16,122 nucleotides of DNA from the NCBI GenBank assembly GCA_001819295.1, contig MHMD01000028.1, forward strand, positions 1 through 16,122, given 5' to 3'. Every line of letters starts with the position of its first letter. The first letter of the stretch is position 1. The DNA comes from Candidatus Nealsonbacteria bacterium RIFCSPHIGHO2_02_FULL_43_13. Its GTDB lineage: Bacteria > Patescibacteriota > Minisyncoccia > Minisyncoccales > MHMH01. Positions 1-5,914 of this stretch are shown here, in pieces. Position numbers and translations under genes: made by a program. A model generated the notes under the pieces. That model ran no database searches. It saw only the letters and a list, made by a program, of their open reading frames with translations, and had not been told where the DNA came from.

Positions 1-1
1 G

Positions 2-1261
2 TTTCTGCCTAAAGAAAAAATATCTCAACTGCCCAAAACCCCGGGCGTCTATGCTTTTCTTGCCTCGCCGAAGCGTCATCGCGAAGGCGGGAAAAAAGAA
101 GCTAAGTTCTTATATATAGGAAAGGCCGTCAATCTCAAAACCCGAGTTAATCAACATCGTAAGTTGATGAATTTAGCTGAACGAGTTGGCTATATTAAAA
201 CCGATTCGGAGATTGACGCTTTAATTTTAGAAGCGCGGCTAATCAAAAGATACCAGCCAAAATACAATATCACCTGGCGAGACGACAAAAATTACTTTTA
301 CGTCATCGCCACCCAAGAAGCTTTCCCTCAAATATTCATCACCCACCAGCCTAAAAATGAGGGAGGCCGGGCCTCCCTCATCGGACCGTTTGTTGACGGA
401 AGAGCTTTGAAGGAAACTTTAAAAATTTTAAGAAAGGTTTTTCCCTATAGAACCTGTAAAAAACTGCCCGGGCACGAACATGCGTGTTTGTGGTATCAAC
501 TCCGTCGCTGTCCTGCTCCCTGCCTTTCAAAATCTTCTTTAGCCCAACAAATTGTTGGATTTCCGAAATCCAACATGAGAGAATGCCAAAGAAATGCAAA
601 GAATCTCATGACGACGCTCACTAAAGGAAAAAAATTCGCTCTGGGAAAGTTAAAAAAAGAAATGGCGATGCTTGCCAAACAACAAAAATTCGAAACCGCT
701 GCCAGAATCAGAGACCAAATCGCTTCTTTGGAAAAAATCTTTGCCCATTCCCGCGTTTTCGAATCTGAACAAACAGTACCACGTACTAGTACGTGGTACT
801 GTGGAAAAATCGAAAGTTATGATATTTCTAATATCCAAGGGAAGGAAGCGACGGGAGCTATGGTTGTTTTTATTGACGGCGAACCCGATAAGTCGCAATA
901 CCGGCAATTTAAAATTAAGGGGGCTCATGAACCCAACGACATCGCCATGCTCAAAGAGGTATTGGAAAGAAGATTAAGACACAAAGAATGGCCCTACCCT
1001 GACTTAATCTTAATCGATGGGGGCAAGGCCCAATTTAACATCGCCAAAAAAATCTGTTCGAGGCTCCGCCTCCAACATATAAAAATCATGGCAATTGCTA
1101 AGAAAAATAACGAATTGTATATCGAGGGAGAAAAAAAGCCGGTTTTGCTGAAAAACCTACCCCGCGAAACTTTTAATTTAATCTTGCAATTAAGAGACGA
1201 AGCTCACCGCTTTGCTCGAAGGTACCACCATAAATTAAGAAAGAAGTCCTTGTTAGATTAG
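2..1261 (+). CDS. uvrC: UvrABC excinuclease subunit C, 5' end outside the window, compact form
   Basis: UvrC makes the dual incisions beside DNA lesions in nucleotide excision repair, together with UvrA and UvrB. The reading frame is already open at base 2, and the visible 419 residues begin just before the GIY-YIG motif (LPKTPGVYAFL, then FLYIGKAVNL). Next come the four-cysteine cluster (TCKKLPG ... ACLWYQLRRCPAPC, the Fe-S ligand positions of known UvrC proteins), a UVR helix pair that binds UvrB (about residues 216-250), and an RNase H-like nuclease. The nuclease keeps its catalytic residues in ESYDISNIQG, LIDGGKAQ and RDEAHRF. The protein stops right after RFARRYHHKLRKKSLLD, so the C-terminal helix-hairpin-helix is missing. 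The segment normally found between UVR and the RNase H fold is also very short. About 425 residues compares with about 600 in typical UvrC. Up to five short palindromes sit in-frame (64-91, 357-381, 553-575, 773-802, 1060-1072), at loops or domain borders. The stop codon is TAG. Confidence 0.93.
   Translation, partial: FLPKEKISQLPKTPGVYAFLASPKRHREGGKKEAKFLYIGKAVNLKTRVNQHRKLMNLAERVGYIKTDSEIDALILEARLIKRYQPKYNITWRDDKNYFYVIATQEAFPQIFITHQPKNEGGRASLIGPFVDGRALKETLKILRKVFPYRTCKKLPGHEHACLWYQLRRCPAPCLSKSSLAQQIVGFPKSNMRECQRNAKNLMTTLTKGKKFALGKLKKEMAMLAKQQKFETAARIRDQIASLEKIFAHSRVFESEQTVPRTSTWYCGKIESYDISNIQGKEATGAMVVFIDGEPDKSQYRQFKIKGAHEPNDIAMLKEVLERRLRHKEWPYPDLILIDGGKAQFNIAKKICSRLRLQHIKIMAIAKKNNELYIEGEKKPVLLKNLPRETFNLILQLRDEAHRFARRYHHKLRKKSLLD
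64..91. repeat. Interrupted palindrome inside uvrC
   Basis: CTCGCC (64-69) pairs with GGCGGG (86-91, one G-T pair) and GCG (73-75) with CGC (80-82). A symmetric GAA/GAA internal loop and a TCAT apical loop separate them. It encodes roughly SPKRHREGG, extra residues between two strands of the GIY-YIG domain. This is the least perfect of the uvrC palindromes and may be a decayed copy. Confidence 0.4.
357..381. repeat. 25-bp perfect palindrome inside uvrC
   Basis: Two 12-bp arms (ATGAGGGAGGCC and its exact complement) surround a single central G at 369. It is read in-frame as NEGGRASLI, just before the conserved LIGPFVDGRALKETL block, where usual UvrC proteins have a shorter loop. The reading frame is kept on both sides, so this looks like an in-frame insertion. 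Confidence 0.75.
553..575. repeat. 23-bp palindrome inside uvrC
   Basis: Arms TGTTGGATTTC (553-563) and GAAATCCAACA (565-575) flank a central C. An overlapping smaller dyad, CCAACAA-A-TTGTTGG, lies at 544-558. It encodes about IVGFPKSN between the cysteine cluster and the UVR region. The right arm GAAATCCAACAT occurs again upstream of recA (13015-13026). Confidence 0.7.
773..802. repeat. 30-bp perfect palindrome inside uvrC
   Basis: This is a gapless palindrome: arm ACAGTACCACGTACT at 773-787 followed by its exact complement at 788-802. It is read in-frame as about TVPRTSTWYC and falls exactly at the border between the UVR helices and the RNase H fold, where ordinary UvrC proteins have no such sequence. 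It is the most perfect palindrome without a loop in the window. Confidence 0.85.
1060..1072. repeat. Small 13-bp palindrome inside uvrC
   Basis: GAGGC-TCC-GCCTC, encoding SRLRLQ in the RNase H fold after LIDGGKAQFN. It is short enough to be chance. It is listed because it resembles the G/C-rich palindromes in ssb and trpS. Confidence 0.35.
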
Positions 1262-1278
1262 AGATTATTTGCTATCAT
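1250..1278 (+). promoter_or_regulatory. Sigma70-type promoter for the holin-family gene, near-leaderless
   Basis: TTGTTA (1250-1255), a 17-bp spacer and TATCAT (1273-1278, preceded by TG at 1270-1271) lie inside and just after the end of uvrC. The start codon of the next gene begins 6 bases after the -10 box, so the transcript would begin at or next to ATG. The rpsF promoter has the same -10 box and the same 6-base distance. Confidence 0.5.
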
Positions 1279-1284
1279 GAAAAA

Positions 1285-1638
1285 ATGCGGAAGTTTCTTG
1301 TTAAAATTGTTTCGGGAGTTTTGGGGTTATGGATTGCGGTAAACTTCTTGCCGGGAGTCGATTTCACGGGCAGTTTGCAAAGCTTGGCGATCGCTGGAAT
1401 TTTACTGGGCGTGGTGAATTTTTTCGTAAAACCCATTCTGAAAATCGTTACTCTGCCCTTAAGAATGCTGACCCTGGGATTGTTTGGAATAATCATCAAC
1501 ATGGCCATGGTCTGGATTATCGACATCTTTTATTCGGAGTTGGTGATCATAGGTATTCTGCCGCTTTTTTGGACAACCCTTGTCGTTTGGGGTTTAAGCA
1601 TTATCCTCGGCTTATTCTTTACGAAACATCATGACTAA
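1285..1638 (+). CDS. Phage holin family 4 (PF04020-like) membrane protein
   Basis: A 117-residue, very hydrophobic protein with four predicted membrane segments (about residues 4-22, 32-50, 57-80 and 86-111) and short polar loops. The pattern FLPGVDF, GVVNFFVKPILKIVTLPLRMLTLGLF and the final WGLSIILGLFF segment match the bacterial 'phage holin family' of small four-helix membrane proteins. Their role in bacterial chromosomes is not established, and the name is no evidence of a prophage. The start at 1285 gives the usual MRKFLVKI opening; an ATG at 1277 lies in another frame that soon ends. The gene overlaps secG by 8 nt, so the two are probably translated together. Confidence 0.82.
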   Translation: MRKFLVKIVSGVLGLWIAVNFLPGVDFTGSLQSLAIAGILLGVVNFFVKPILKIVTLPLRMLTLGLFGIIINMAMVWIIDIFYSELVIIGILPLFWTTLVVWGLSIILGLFFTKHHD

Positions 1639-1846
1639 TATTTTAATCTGGGCCCAATTAGTTGTTTCGATAGTTTTAATCGCCTTGATCCTTTTGCAGC
1701 AAAGAGGCACCGCTTTAGGTTCCGCTTTCGGGCAGGAAAGCGGTTTTTATGGCACGCTCCGAGGAGTGCAGAAAAAAATCTTCTGGGCGACGATTGTTAT
1801 GGGAATCCTCTTTCTGGGATTGGCTGTAACCAATCTCATTCTCTAA
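1631..1846 (+). CDS. secG: Protein translocase subunit SecG
   Basis: SecG is the small accessory subunit of the SecYEG channel that moves proteins across the plasma membrane. The 71-residue product has two membrane helices (about residues 4-22 and 48-70). Between them lies the typical loop LLQQRGTALGSAFGQESGFYGTLRG with the family's glycine-rich pattern, followed by KK before the second helix. Length and layout match bacterial SecG. It starts inside the end of the holin-family gene (8-nt overlap) and ends 4 nt before the solute-binding protein gene, so a single transcript is likely. No Shine-Dalgarno sequence is visible. Confidence 0.9.
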   Translation: MTNILIWAQLVVSIVLIALILLQQRGTALGSAFGQESGFYGTLRGVQKKIFWATIVMGILFLGLAVTNLIL

Positions 1847-1850
1847 AACA

Positions 1851-3752
1851 ATGCGAACCTTACCCTCAAAAAAACAATGGGTACAATTTTTTTCTGTTTT
1901 AAACCAAAGAGAAAAAATTGCCTTTTTGATTTTTTTAGGGCTGTTTATCGGTTCAGGACTTTTTTCAACAATTAATTTTTATTTAAAGCAGACTGAAATC
2001 GCTCCTTCAGCCGGCGGCCGATACCTTGAGGGCTTAGTGGGTAGCCCCCGTTTTATCAATCCGATTTACGCGCAAGGTTCGGATGTTGATCGGGACCTGG
2101 TGGAGATCATCTTTTCAAGCTTGGTGCCCGATCTGACTCAAGATCTGAAAATTACCGAGGACGGCAAAGCCTATGAAATTACTTTGAAAAATAATGTTTT
2201 TTGGCACGACGGGACAAAACTCACCGCCGATGATGTTATTTTCACCATCAAAACCATCCAGAACCCCGATTATAAAAGCCCGCTGCGAGCAAATTATTTA
2301 GGGATAGAAACGCAAAAAATTAATGATTATGCCCTCAGCCTTAAAATTAAAGACCCTTACAGCGCTTTTTTGGAAAGATTGGAAGATTTAAAAGTCATGC
2401 CCGAACATATCTGGCGAGATATCTCTCCTCAAAATTTCCTTTTAAGCAACTATAATTTAAAACCAATCGGCTCGGGCCCCTATCAATTTAAAGATTTAAA
2501 ACAAAATGGCGCTAACGTTATCGTTTCTTTGACTCTCGCCAAATTCAAGAATTATTTTGCGAGCGCCTCTAAAAAACCTTATCTTTCGGAGATTTCTTTC
2601 CGTTTCTACGAATCAGAAAACGACCTAGTTAACGCCGCCAAAAAAGGGGAAATCGACGGTTTTTCGGTAACCTCGCCCGGCTACTTTAATCTTTTCGACA
2701 AAGGAACTTTCAATGAGCTTTCCTTGTCTTTGCCCAGATATTTTGCCGTCTTTTTTAACTCCGATAAGTCTAAATTTTTAGCTGACATTAAAATCAGACA
2801 GGCTTTAAATTACGCCGTCAATAAAAACGAAATCATCCAAAGCGCGCTTTCGGGCCGCGGCCAAATCGTTGACTCCCCCATCCTGCCAGACGTTTATAGT
2901 TATGAATTGCCGACAGCCGTTTATGAGTTTAATTTGGAAAAAGCGCAGGCCTTGTTAGAAAAAACAGACTTACAAAAAAAGGACAACCAATGGGTCCAGG
3001 TGACTAAAACCGTTTCAACCGAATTCAAAAGCGAGCTCAAAGTAGGCAGCAAAGGCGCCGAAGTCTCGAATCTGCAAAAATGCCTAAACATAGATCCCAC
3101 CGGTTATTTCGGCGAACAAACCAAAACAGCGGTTATCAACTTTCAAGAAAAATACCTGAATCAAACAACAGGCACGGTTGGCAAAAACACTCGCGCTAAG
3201 CTCAATGAAGTTTGTTCTCAACCTCCCAAAGAAACGCCTTTATCGTTCTCTTTGGTTACCGTCGACGATCCTATCTTAAAAGAGGTGGCTGCTTTAATTA
3301 AAAAACAGTGGGAGGCAATCGGCATTAGCGTTGAAATTACGACCTACCCTGTTTCTCAATTAACTCAAGATTTTATTAAGCCGAGAAATTACGAAATGCT
3401 GCTTTTCGGCGAGGTGCTGGGAGAAATACCCGACCCCTTCCCCTTCTGGCACTCCTCTCAAGTTAAAGATCCGGGGTTGAATCTGGCAAAATACGAAAAC
3501 AAAAAAGCGGATATTCTTTTGGAAACGGCGCGAGTCAGCCTGGATGAAACGGTCCGAGCCAAAAAATATCAAGACCTGCAGAACATTTTAATTGCGGATG
3601 TCCCCGGAGTTTTCCTGTACCGGCCCGATTATGTTTATTTTGTTAATAAAAAAATCGAGGGGGGCCTGGAAATTAAAATGATCGCCGACCCGTCTGAAAG
3701 ATTTGCCGATATCGAAAATTGGTATACCAACCAAAAAAGATCATGGAAATAA
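1851..3752 (+). CDS. Membrane-anchored family-5 extracellular solute-binding protein with an inserted peptidoglycan-binding domain
   Basis: The 633-residue protein resembles the substrate-binding components of peptide ABC transporters (SBP_bac_5). Recognisable parts are GRYLEGLVGSPRFINPIYAQ near the start, the LTADDVIFTIKTIQNPDY block, IRQALNYAVNK in the middle, and a C-terminal half with a WEAIGISVEI strand and the EIPDPFPFWHSSQ motif. A basic N-terminus followed by one hydrophobic helix (about residues 22-46) without a lipobox cysteine suggests an uncleaved membrane anchor. At about residues 395-456 lies an extra module (VGSKGAEVSNLQKCLN ... GYFGEQTKTAVINFQEKY ... GTVGKNTRAKLNEVC) that matches the PG_binding_1 fold. 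It separates the two halves of the binding protein. No permease or ATPase genes are adjacent, so the substrate is unknown. The last 10 nt overlap the next gene. Confidence 0.88.
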   Translation: MRTLPSKKQWVQFFSVLNQREKIAFLIFLGLFIGSGLFSTINFYLKQTEIAPSAGGRYLEGLVGSPRFINPIYAQGSDVDRDLVEIIFSSLVPDLTQDLKITEDGKAYEITLKNNVFWHDGTKLTADDVIFTIKTIQNPDYKSPLRANYLGIETQKINDYALSLKIKDPYSAFLERLEDLKVMPEHIWRDISPQNFLLSNYNLKPIGSGPYQFKDLKQNGANVIVSLTLAKFKNYFASASKKPYLSEISFRFYESENDLVNAAKKGEIDGFSVTSPGYFNLFDKGTFNELSLSLPRYFAVFFNSDKSKFLADIKIRQALNYAVNKNEIIQSALSGRGQIVDSPILPDVYSYELPTAVYEFNLEKAQALLEKTDLQKKDNQWVQVTKTVSTEFKSELKVGSKGAEVSNLQKCLNIDPTGYFGEQTKTAVINFQEKYLNQTTGTVGKNTRAKLNEVCSQPPKETPLSFSLVTVDDPILKEVAALIKKQWEAIGISVEITTYPVSQLTQDFIKPRNYEMLLFGEVLGEIPDPFPFWHSSQVKDPGLNLAKYENKKADILLETARVSLDETVRAKKYQDLQNILIADVPGVFLYRPDYVYFVNKKIEGGLEIKMIADPSERFADIENWYTNQKRSWK

Positions 3753-4306
3753 GATTTTTGAACGATATGAGAGAGGTGCTCTATGACCAACAATGGGCCG
3801 AAACCGCCCCGAATCTTGAGTTGTATTATATGTATAGAGGCGTGAAGAAAAAAGACGGATTGAGGTATGACATCACGGTTATCCCGCCCCTGATGCTCGG
3901 CCAAGAGTTTACGAAAACCAAAGGCCACGGACACGCGGGCGCTTACGGCGAAATTTATATTGTGCTTGGAGGACAAGCGCTCTATCTGCTCCAAAAATAC
4001 GCTAACGAAAAAATTGAAGACGTCTATGTCGTCAAAGCAAAAAAGGGAGATATTGTTGTCATCCCGCCCTATTACGGGCACGTCACCATCAATCCATCAA
4101 AAAAAGAAACCCTGAAAGAGGCTAATTGGGTAAGCGTCTCTTGTCAAAATATTTACAACTCATTTATCGAAAAGCAGGGGGCTTGTTACTACTTCGCCGG
4201 CAAGGGCTGGATCAAAAATAAAAAATATGATAAAGTACCTAAGCTACGTTTCGAGCAACCATTAAAGAAATGGCAACCAAAGTTACTAAAGCGATTATCC
4301 CCATAG
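3743..4306 (+). CDS. Glucose-6-phosphate isomerase, archaeal cupin type
   Basis: The product interconverts glucose-6-phosphate and fructose-6-phosphate. Its 187 residues form a single cupin domain and are unrelated to the large SIS-domain isomerase of most bacteria. The metal-binding cupin motif is visible: KGHGHAGAYGEIYIVLGG (two His and a Glu), with the second cupin His in PPYYGHVTIN. The sequence pattern matches the GPI cupin family (PF06560) first known from archaea. I chose ATG at 3743 (MEIRFLNDMREVLYDQ), which leaves a 10-nt overlap with the preceding gene; an in-frame ATG at 3719 would add 8 residues and overlap further. The 3' end overlaps galU by 37 nt, and the two enzymes are linked in sugar-phosphate metabolism. 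The stop codon is TAG. Confidence 0.85.
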   Translation: MEIRFLNDMREVLYDQQWAETAPNLELYYMYRGVKKKDGLRYDITVIPPLMLGQEFTKTKGHGHAGAYGEIYIVLGGQALYLLQKYANEKIEDVYVVKAKKGDIVVIPPYYGHVTINPSKKETLKEANWVSVSCQNIYNSFIEKQGACYYFAGKGWIKNKKYDKVPKLRFEQPLKKWQPKLLKRLSP

Positions 4307-5160
4307 CCGGACTGGGCACGAGATTCTTGCCCTTAAGCAAAGTTTTGCCCAAGGAATTTTTTCCGTTGATCGATAAACCAACCATCCAATACATTATTGA
4401 CGAAGCTAAAAACTCGGGCATTAAAGAAATCATCTTTGTCAATCGCCCGGAAAAAAAGGAAATCGAGCGGTATTTTACACAGTACGCGAGCAACTCCCCG
4501 GAACTCGAAGAGATTTTGAAAGATAGGGGTAAAAATGAACTTTTACAGGAATTGGCTAATTTAGAGAACGATGCCAAGCAGGTCGCTTTTTCTTACGTTT
4601 TACAACAAACTCAACTTGGCGATGGGCACGCTGTTTTACAAGCGAAACAGACGGCCAATAACGAGCCCTGTTTGGTGCTTTTCGGCGACGATATCGTACA
4701 TTCGGAGAAACCTTGCTCGCAACAATTGATTGATGTTTATGATAAATATCAGTCCCCTGTTTTGGCTTTGTACCGCTTGCCCAAAAATAAGCTTTCGTCT
4801 TACGGCGTCGTGCGAGTCAAAGAAGTGGCTCCTCGTATTTTTGAAATTTTAGGCATCGAGGAAAAACCGGCGCCGGGTAAAGAGCCGTCTGATTTGGCAG
4901 TGGTGGGCAAATACGTCATCGACCGAAATGTTTTTGAAACCCTGGAAAACAATTCTTGCCGAGCCGACGGCGAAATAAGACTGGCCGGCGCTTTTAATGA
5001 GATGATTAAAAAAGGCATGAAAGTTTACGGCTACGAATTTGAAGGCAAGTGGCTGGAATGCGGCAATAAACTTGCTTACCTTAAATCCAACATCTATTTA
5101 TCGTTACAAGATCCTCGTTTCAAAGAAGAGCTCAAAAAATTTCTAGCAGAAGAACTTTAA
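4270..5160 (+). CDS. galU: UTP--glucose-1-phosphate uridylyltransferase
   Basis: This enzyme makes UDP-glucose from UTP and glucose-1-phosphate, feeding polysaccharide and glycolipid synthesis. The 296-residue length is normal for bacterial GalU. The nucleotidyltransferase signature is at residues 14-21 (GLGTRFLP), followed by LPKEFFPLIDKPTIQYIIDEA. Further family blocks are GDGHAVLQAK, CLVLFGDDIV, the GIEEKPAPG and VVGKYVIDRNVFE segments, and EGKWLECGNKLAYLKSNIYLSL near the end. The start MATKVTKAIIPIAG aligns well with family starts although it overlaps the isomerase gene by 37 nt. Translational coupling is likely, since no Shine-Dalgarno sequence is visible. The tRNA gene begins 9 nt after the stop codon and may share the transcript. 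Confidence 0.93.
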   Translation: MATKVTKAIIPIAGLGTRFLPLSKVLPKEFFPLIDKPTIQYIIDEAKNSGIKEIIFVNRPEKKEIERYFTQYASNSPELEEILKDRGKNELLQELANLENDAKQVAFSYVLQQTQLGDGHAVLQAKQTANNEPCLVLFGDDIVHSEKPCSQQLIDVYDKYQSPVLALYRLPKNKLSSYGVVRVKEVAPRIFEILGIEEKPAPGKEPSDLAVVGKYVIDRNVFETLENNSCRADGEIRLAGAFNEMIKKGMKVYGYEFEGKWLECGNKLAYLKSNIYLSLQDPRFKEELKKFLAEEL

Positions 5161-5169
5161 TTTTGTTTT

Positions 5170-5251
5170 GCCCAGGTGATGAAACTGGTAAACATGTAGC
5201 GTTCAGAACGCTATGCCGAAAGGTCTGGGAGTTCGACTCTCCCCCTGGGCA
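5170..5251 (+). tRNA. tRNA-Leu (anticodon CAG)
   Basis: The 82-nt sequence folds as a class II tRNA. The acceptor stem is GCCCAGG with CCTGGGC and discriminator A. The D arm ATG/CAT carries the AAACTGGTAAA loop. The anticodon stem TAGCG/CGCTA surrounds loop TTCAGAA, giving anticodon CAG. A 13-nt variable arm is typical of Leu, and the T arm is GGGAG/CTCCC with loop TTCGACT. CCA is not encoded (CAA follows the discriminator), so it must be added after transcription. The gene lies 9 nt after galU and 7 nt before the next start codon, which suggests it is cut out of a longer transcript. Confidence 0.93.
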
Positions 5252-5258
5252 CAAATTC

Positions 5259-5906
5259 GTGAAAATAATTGATTTATCGCAAACTGTTTCAGAAACATCC
5301 TTACTTTACCCGGGAGATTTTGATATTGAATTGAAACAAACAGAATCTATGGAAAAAGGCGCGAGCCACAATGGCGAGGTTATTAAGGCTGGAGTTCATG
5401 TTTTAACACACCTTGATTCCCCTGGTCATCAGATAAGGGGCGGTAAAATGGTTCAAGATTATCCCCTAGAAAAATTCGTCCAACAAGCCATTTTAATTAA
5501 TCTTTTGGATAAAAAAGAAATCAAAAAAGAAGATTTGGAGCCGTATCAAGATAAAATTAAAAAGGTCGGAGCCTTGCTCATAAGAACTGGTTTTGATAAG
5601 ATAATAGAAAGATACGAGCAGGACGCGGATTTCCGCCAAAAAACGAAAATCAACGTTAATGACCTCCCTCAATTTACGCAAGATTGCGCCGAATGGCTGT
5701 CGAGCTTCGGCAACTTAGAATTAATCGGCGTTGACAGTTTAACGGTCGGTAATAAAATAATTCATAACGCTTTTTTACAGAAAGACATTTTGCTTGTCGA
5801 AGGCCTCTTTTTGGAAAACGCTCCGGAAAACTTTGTTTTGCATTGTTTTCCTTGGAAATTAAAAAACGTTAACGGCGCCCCTTGTCGGGCGGTAGCTTTA
5901 ATATAA
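5259..5906 (+). CDS. Cyclase-family metal-dependent hydrolase (kynurenine formamidase-like)
   Basis: The 215-residue protein belongs to the cyclase family (PF04199), whose known members include arylformamidases and isatin hydrolases. The opening MKIIDLSQTVSETSLLYPGD and the metal-binding pattern HVLTHLDSPGH (His47, His51, Asp53, His57) fit it well. GVDSLTVG and the C-terminal VNGAPCRAVAL segment match the typical ending. Its substrate here cannot be read from the sequence, and no tryptophan-breakdown genes are nearby. I chose GTG at 5259 because upstream in-frame sequence is the tRNA gene. Only 7 nt separate the tRNA 3' end from GTG, so tRNA processing would leave an mRNA with a 7-nt leader. 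Confidence 0.85.
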   Translation: MKIIDLSQTVSETSLLYPGDFDIELKQTESMEKGASHNGEVIKAGVHVLTHLDSPGHQIRGGKMVQDYPLEKFVQQAILINLLDKKEIKKEDLEPYQDKIKKVGALLIRTGFDKIIERYEQDADFRQKTKINVNDLPQFTQDCAEWLSSFGNLELIGVDSLTVGNKIIHNAFLQKDILLVEGLFLENAPENFVLHCFPWKLKNVNGAPCRAVALI

Positions 5907-5914
5907 ATAAGTAT

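Noticed and set aside
1285..1638. Prophage suggested by the holin-family gene
   Set aside because: No other phage gene is nearby. The family is common on bacterial chromosomes, and the neighbours are housekeeping genes.
2849..2865. GGCCGCGGCC palindrome inside the solute-binding protein gene
   Set aside because: Only 10 bp, explained by Gly-Arg-Gly codons at a conserved position; too short to count as an element.
5163..5258. Longer reading frame for the cyclase, starting at 5163
   Set aside because: The added codons run through the tRNA-Leu gene. The family sequence begins at KIIDLSQ, which fits GTG at 5259.
5882..5914. TTG start for RNase J at 5882
   Set aside because: It would overlap the cyclase gene and add residues without family similarity; ATG 5915 is a better start.
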